Shown: in pieces, positions 59,235 through 64,000 of the stretch | Position numbering within the stretch: the first letter of the stretch is position 1 | How the letters are laid out: each line of letters starts with the position of its first letter | Assembly (NCBI GenBank): GCA_026545225.1 | Contig: CM048850.1 | Location: forward strand, 27,023,797-27,087,796 | DNA from: Cornus controversa | Taxonomy: Eukaryota; Streptophyta; Magnoliopsida; Cornales; Cornaceae | Length of the DNA stretch: 64,000 bases | Reading direction: 5' to 3' | Position numbers and translations under genes: made by a program | Notes under the pieces: generated by a model | The model's input: the letters and a program-made list of their open reading frames with translations, nothing else | Told to the model about the DNA's origin: nothing | Database searches by the model: none

Positions 59235-60540
59235 ATCGTCTCTAAATTAAAGTAGCTTAATTTTTGCAAATAAGAATAAATCTTCAATTTTTATTTTCAA
59301 AAAAAAAATCCTCTTTTTTTTTTATTTTATTAAAGTAAAAAACAAAACTTGATATGAAAAAACCCTTTTTTCTAATGAAAATTTTTTAGGAAAAAAAAAA
59401 AAAAAAATTTATTATGTAATTGTGTGTTTTTAGTTTTTTTTTTCCTAGAATTTCTAGAAAAAAAACTCATCTTTTTTTTTATTAAGGTAAAATAAACTTA
59501 ATATAAAAAAGCCTTTATTTTCTTTATTGTTCTTTATTTTTTATAATAATGAAAAGGGTAAAATGGGCATAGAAAATGATAATATGTGCAAGAGAGGGTA
59601 ATTTACTCACTTTTGTAAATGTGAGGGTATGATATGGTCCAAAATATAATAAAGGGGTTTCTTGAACTTTTTTAAAAGCACCAGGGGATTTTTGACCCTT
59701 TTGCCAAATAAAAAAGAAAAAAATTAAGAAGAGAAGATGGATTACTATAGAAGATTAAAACTATAATTTCGCTACAATTCATTGCATTATAGCAAGTGCG
59801 GCATGCTCCACAACTTCCAATTAATTATGGTGTAATAACAAACTAGTTAATTATAGTTATGATTAAGAGGACATAGATACACTAAAAGTATGTATAATAA
59901 AGTGCCAAGTCAATGCTTATTCTCACATGCTTGGTTTCTGCATATTTTGTTCTTCCATGTTTTTGAAAGATAAGGAACAATAAAAATATTTCTTTCTAAT
60001 AACAAAGGGTCATCTTCAAAACACTTTCAAGTTTATGTACTCTTTTCATCCTTTCCATTAAGGGTGACGAATTCTAGTCAAACTCACGAACTCGCTCACT
60101 AAATCAGTTGGATGAATGATTTAAATAAAAAAGAGCTTAATTGACAGCTTGTTAGGAGGTTGAGAGTGGATACTTACTCTCAACTCGTTCAAATATAACT
60201 CATTTTTAAAAGGTCGTCCAGACATAATTGGAATAGAACTTATGACACTCTCTCTTTTTCTTTATCTCTCTTCTTTGCTTTCTTTCTCTAAACAACTCCC
60301 ACAAATCTCTATGTAAATGATTACAACTCTCTGTCTTGTAAACAATTTCAACAACTTAGAAATTTTACATATATATAATACACAAATCAAGTGTATATAT
60401 TTTGGGTCAGCTCTATATATTTTTTGGATCAAACTCTCTCTGTGACTAAAAATATTATATTGATGTGTGTGTGTGTATATATATATATAATACACATAAC
60501 ATGTCGCTTTTGCACTCAACCAGAGATAATATATTTTAGT
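59235..60540. repeat. Duplicated block, copy A
   Basis: Shares extended similarity, in the same orientation and order, with 61745-62490: GCAAATAAGAA(T/C)AAATCTTC, the half TIR element at about 59560-59705, AAGATGGATTA, the 'aagggtgac' segment and the TATTGATGTGTGTG microsatellite. Copy A holds about 180 bp (around 59815-59985) and other pieces that copy B lacks. Noncoding. Confidence 0.8.
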
Positions 60541-61170
60541 TTATTAATGGGTTATGCAAACTCTTATGCTATCGTGCTCTTCTTTAGTTCTCATATCATT
60601 TTAAACTGTATTCTAACATATACCTTTTTGCAACTCAGGCGGGTTCAACCTGGCCCAACCTGAACCTAGCCCAAAATTTTTCGAACTTTGGCACTATATA
60701 TTGAATATCGGGTCGGGGTCATGCTAGAATATAAGAACTCGAAACTATTTTAGGTTGGGCCCGGGTTGATGTGTCTGTCCGAATTAGAAAACTCGAGCAA
60801 CCCCAATATAAACCTGATTTATAATAGTAAAAATGATTGTTGCACTAGTAAGAGATAATATATTTTAGTTTGTTAATGGGTTATGCGAACTCTTATGTTA
60901 TTGTGCTCTTCTTTAGTTCTCATATCATTTTAAACAGTATTCTAACATATATCTTTCTACAACTCGGGTGGGTTCAACCCGAACCAAGTCCGAAAATTTT
61001 CAGGCTTGGACACAATATATTGAATATCGGGCTGGGCCTGGGCTAGAATATAAAATCCGAAATTATTTTGGGTCGGGCCCGAGTTGATGTTTTGGTCAAT
61101 CCAAAGCCAACCCGAGCCCGGACTGAGATAAAGAGCTCAAGCAACCGACTTATAATAGTTAAAATGATTG
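60521..61170. repeat. Tandem duplication, unit ~320 bp
   Basis: AGAGATAATATATTTTAGTTT starts two adjacent units (about 60521 and 60848) that stay similar through GTGCTCTTCTTTAGTTCTC, the GGTTCAACC motif and GAATATCGGG. The units differ by scattered substitutions and small indels. Confidence 0.8.
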
Positions 61171-61397
61171 TTATCGAGAAGAGTTGAACTTCAGCTAAAA
61201 ACAATGCATGTAACTACTTCAACCATTAGGCCAATAACTAATTTAATATTCTAGTTAAACCTATAATTATATTTAATGACTAATATAAATGTAACTAAAC
61301 TTTTTTTTTTACTTAATAATACTTCAACATTAATATTTATTTCCAAAGTATGAGAAAAGTCATTCTACTAAATTTTCACAATATTTTCTTTGACTTG

Positions 61398-61428
<31 letters not shown>

Positions 61429-61744
61429 ACATGTTATATATAGTATAAATGCTCATTTATTTTATTTTTAAATATGTTAGTATTCATTAATTTAAAAAAA
61501 ATTATTTTTCCTAGCCAGTAAAATAATAATAATAATAATTAATTTTTTTTAATAAAGATGTGGACTTTCAATTTACACTTGTCATAAAAAAGATATGGAC
61601 TTGCAATTTATAAATAAATCATTATTTATGCTAAATGCATGCATGTGATAGGTAAACCAGCTAAATATTTTTATGCATCAAAAAATAAAAAATAATATAA
61701 ATTTAACTTAAGCTACTCACCTCCTCGTTGTTCACAAAATTCCT
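61171..61744. other. Intergenic AT-rich spacer
   Basis: Contains (TA)n at 61401-61429 and an (AAT)n run at 61522-61540. No gene was recognised. Confidence 0.4.
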
Positions 61745-62490
61745 TACATCTTTCAATTTTTGCAAATAAGAACAAATCTTCAATTTTTTTTCCCGGATTT
61801 TTTTTTTTTTATTAAAGTAAAAAAAAATTGATATAAAAAAATCCCTTTTTATAATAATCAAAAGGGTAAAATGGGCATAGAAAATGATAATATGTGCAAG
61901 AGGGGTATTTGCTCACTTTTGCAAATGTGAGGGTATGATATGGTCCAAAATATAGTATAGGGGGGGTTTCTTGAACCTTTTTAAATGCACAAGGGAATTT
62001 TTGGCCTTTTTGCCAAATAAAAAAGAAAAAAATTAAGAAGAAAAGATGGATTATTATAGAAGATTAAAACTATAATTTCACTACAATTCATTACATTATA
62101 GCAAGTGGGTCATGCTCGGCAATAAAAATATTTCTTTCTAATAACAAAGGGTCATCGTCGAAACACTTTCTAGTTTATGTACTCTTTTAATCCTTTCCAT
62201 TAAGGGTGACAAATTTTGGTGAAATTCACGAACCGGCTCGCTAAATCATTAATTAATGACGGTTGGATCATTAATTAATGACAGCTGGATAATGATTTAA
62301 ATAAAAAACAGTTTAAAAATTTTACATATTTATAATACACAAATCAAGTATATATATTTTGGGTCAGCTCTATATATTTTTTTGGATCAAAATCTCTCTA
62401 TGTGACTAGAAATATTATATTGATGTGTGTGTATATATATATAATAAACATAACTTGTTGCTTTTGCACTCAGTCAGAGATAATATATTT
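61745..62490. repeat. Duplicated block, copy B
   Basis: The second, shorter copy of the 59235-60540 block; internal deletions account for the length difference. Confidence 0.8.
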
Positions 62491-62640
62491 CAGCCGAAAC
62501 ATAGGTTTCTATATATTTTGAAATTGCAGAATAATCAATTACAATATCTATGTACAGTCATCTTCTACATCATCAGCCAAAAAATAGGTTTCTATATATT
62601 TTGAAATTGCAGAATAATCAACAATATCTATGTACTCGTC
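62485..62640. repeat. ~85-bp tandem duplication
   Basis: ATAGGTTTCTATATATTTTG followed by AAATTGCAGAATAATCAA occurs at about 62502 and 62586, each followed by CAATATCTATGTAC. Confidence 0.85.
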
Positions 62641-62844
62641 AGCAAAAAAACTACCCACACAGTAAATATATTAACCTTGGATAAGATCTAAGTGTAAAAA
62701 AGGAAAGTTACCAAAAATCCATAGCTTCTAATTCTTTCTTGATTGCTACCACAAGTGAGATCTTTTTTACAGCTTGCAAATCTTTTTTGATTGCCACCGC
62801 AAGTGATACCATTTCTACATGAGTTAATTAAGGCTACCAAATCC

Positions 62845-63600
62845 TGCTGATAGTTCAACTGGTCAGGTCTTGGGTTTGCTCTCCAATGGTCACCAGTTCG
62901 AGTCTCAGGGCCGGTCTTGAGATTACCAAAATCTCGAGAGGCCCTAGGCGAACTTCCAACGTGAGGTCCTTTATATGTAAGGTTATAGACGCGTAATTTT
63001 TTTTTATAAAGTGCGAATTTTTAACACTCCTCTTAAGACTTTTAACTTTAAATATAATTCTGCCGAGATATTGAATATGATTTTCTTCAATATTGTTTGG
63101 CTGGAGAAGAAAATTGAAAGATGTTGAAGAGAGGGAGGAATAAAGAAAAAGAGAAAAAAATTAAAAAAAAAAAAAAAGAGAAAAGTCAATAGATTCATTG
63201 AAGGAGGCAAATAAAGAAATATATATATATATATATATCGACTATTTTTAACTTATACAATATATAACTTTTTTTTTTTTGGGCCTCTTTCTCTATGTCT
63301 TTAACTTATACAATATATATAGTACTATTTTTTTTTTGGGCCCCTTTCTCTCTGTGTTTAACTTATACAATATATTTGGGCCATTTTTTCTCTGTTTTTA
63401 ACTCATACAATATATATATATATCATTTTTTTTTGGGCCACTAGATTTTGGAGGCCCTAGGCGACTGCCTAGGTCGCCTATAGTCAGGGCCGGCCTTGTC
63501 GAGTCTCCTCAGGATCACTGGAGGTTCGTCTGGTCGTTAACTTGAGGGTCTTATGGAATTAGTCGAGGTGTGCGTAAGTTAGCCCAAACAACCACAATAG
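62845..63600 (+). mobile_element. tRNA-derived SINE (Au-SINE-like), split by a hAT element
   Basis: Box A TAGTTCAACTGG is at 62851-62862 and box B CCAGTTCGAGTCT at about 62893-62905, correctly spaced for an RNA polymerase III promoter. After the hAT insertion the body resumes (TCAGGATCACTGGAGG ... GGAATTAGTCGAGGTGTGCG, then TAAGTTAGCCC). That 3' part resembles the GTGCGCGTAAGCTGGCCC end of plant Au SINEs (family knowledge). Confidence 0.7.
62906..63498. mobile_element. hAT element, 593 bp, inserted in the SINE
   Basis: A perfect 8-bp duplication TCGAGTCT flanks it (62898-62905, 63499-63506). The ends are CAGGGCCGGTCTTGAG and, reversed, CAAGGCCGGCCCTGAC, with GGCCCTAGGCGA motifs in both subterminal regions. 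Four degenerate tandem units with TTTGGGCC and TTTAACTTATACAATATAT fill 63248-63440. Confidence 0.9.
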
Positions 63601-63656
63601 CCCCCGCAATCTCGAGTGGCCCCTCATGGTGGTTGGATTTTGCTTTTAGTCTGCAG

Positions 63657-63910
63657 TAGCAATCGCACTTCAATCACTACCTCAAACTGGTGATGAATTC
63701 CCTGTTGCCATCAACATGTTGTGTCTCACCATGGTAGTTGTTGTTGCTACATTGTGTGTGTCAATTTACATCTCTACCAAGTATGTGGGAGTCCTCTCTA
63801 GCCTCACCGCCTTCCTCCTCGCCGTCACAATACCCTTTCCACTAGGCCTTAAGCTCACTTCCTAAATCATCTTTGCTCTTTCCCTCGCCGCCATTTTGGT
63901 CTACAACTAA
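63657..63910 (+). pseudogene. Terminal exon of an unidentified membrane protein, with in-frame stop
   Basis: After an acceptor-like CTGCAG the frame is open for 68 codons with plant-like codon use. It reads VAINMLCLTMVVVVATLCVS and later YVGVLSSLTAFLLAVTIPFP, two clear hydrophobic segments, to a TAA at 63863-63865. The same frame then continues IIFALSLAAILVYN, a third hydrophobic segment, to a second TAA at 63908-63910. A three-helix C-terminal region interrupted by one nonsense codon is the simplest reading. I do not recognise the family. No upstream exon was found; the sequence just before it is SINE. Confidence 0.4.
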
Positions 63911-64000
63911 TGCCAAAGTTCCTATTTTATTCTACTATATATATAATTTATGCATGTATATATGTGTTTTTGTATGTTTGAATTAGTACAATTTTGGGTT

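Noticed and set aside
62851-62905. Possible tRNA gene from boxes A and B
   Set aside because: No cloverleaf acceptor stem can be formed; the boxes belong to a SINE head.

Overview
The window is nuclear DNA from a flowering plant, probably a eudicot. It is strongly AT-rich, has (TA)n microsatellites in many places, and its genes have spliceosomal introns. Transposable elements of most plant orders are nested in it: Ty3/gypsy and Ty1/copia LTR elements, TRIMs, tRNA-derived SINEs, a LINE scrap, and hAT, PIF/Harbinger, Mutator-like and CACTA elements. No rRNA genes, convincing tRNA genes or CRISPR arrays were seen.

Only one complete protein-coding gene is supported. It lies on the minus strand at 13840-18904 and has three coding exons. 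It encodes a trichome-birefringence-like (TBL) PC-esterase of about 582 residues, a presumed Golgi type II membrane wall-polysaccharide O-acetyltransferase with intact GDS and DxxH motifs. Its second intron appears to use a GC donor and carries a SINE-like insertion with a long target duplication. Upstream on the plus strand, 10482-10933 is the last exon of an LRR receptor kinase whose first exon is missing.

Layout. 1-5037: a long chromovirus-type LTR, split by a long-TIR element in (TA)n, with its primer-binding site, abutting a minus-strand gag remnant with one LTR. 5038-10481: MITEs and hAT/Mutator-like elements. 10482-19760: the kinase exon and the TBL gene. 20342-22460: two TIR elements. 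23435-27499: a second, probably solo, long LTR. 29547-36415: a decayed minus-strand copia element. 36416-50600: TIR elements, two gene fragments (YJU2/CCDC94-like and vacuolar H+-pyrophosphatase), a minisatellite, two adjacent TRIMs and a LINE scrap. 51000-53266: decayed minus-strand gypsy pol. 53267-59199: a CACTA-type element of about 5.9 kb carrying gene fragments, including LRR receptor-kinase exons, and nested hAT elements. 59200-62640: local duplications. 62845-63600: a SINE split by a hAT element. 63657-63910: an unidentified membrane-protein exon with an in-frame stop.

The most distinctive theme is gene-fragment capture. At least three unrelated host gene pieces lie inside or beside TIR elements. 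The CACTA element with candidate captured exons is the closest thing here to an undescribed composite system. All element boundaries come from TIRs and target duplications read by eye; family names for proteins come from recognised motifs, not searches.
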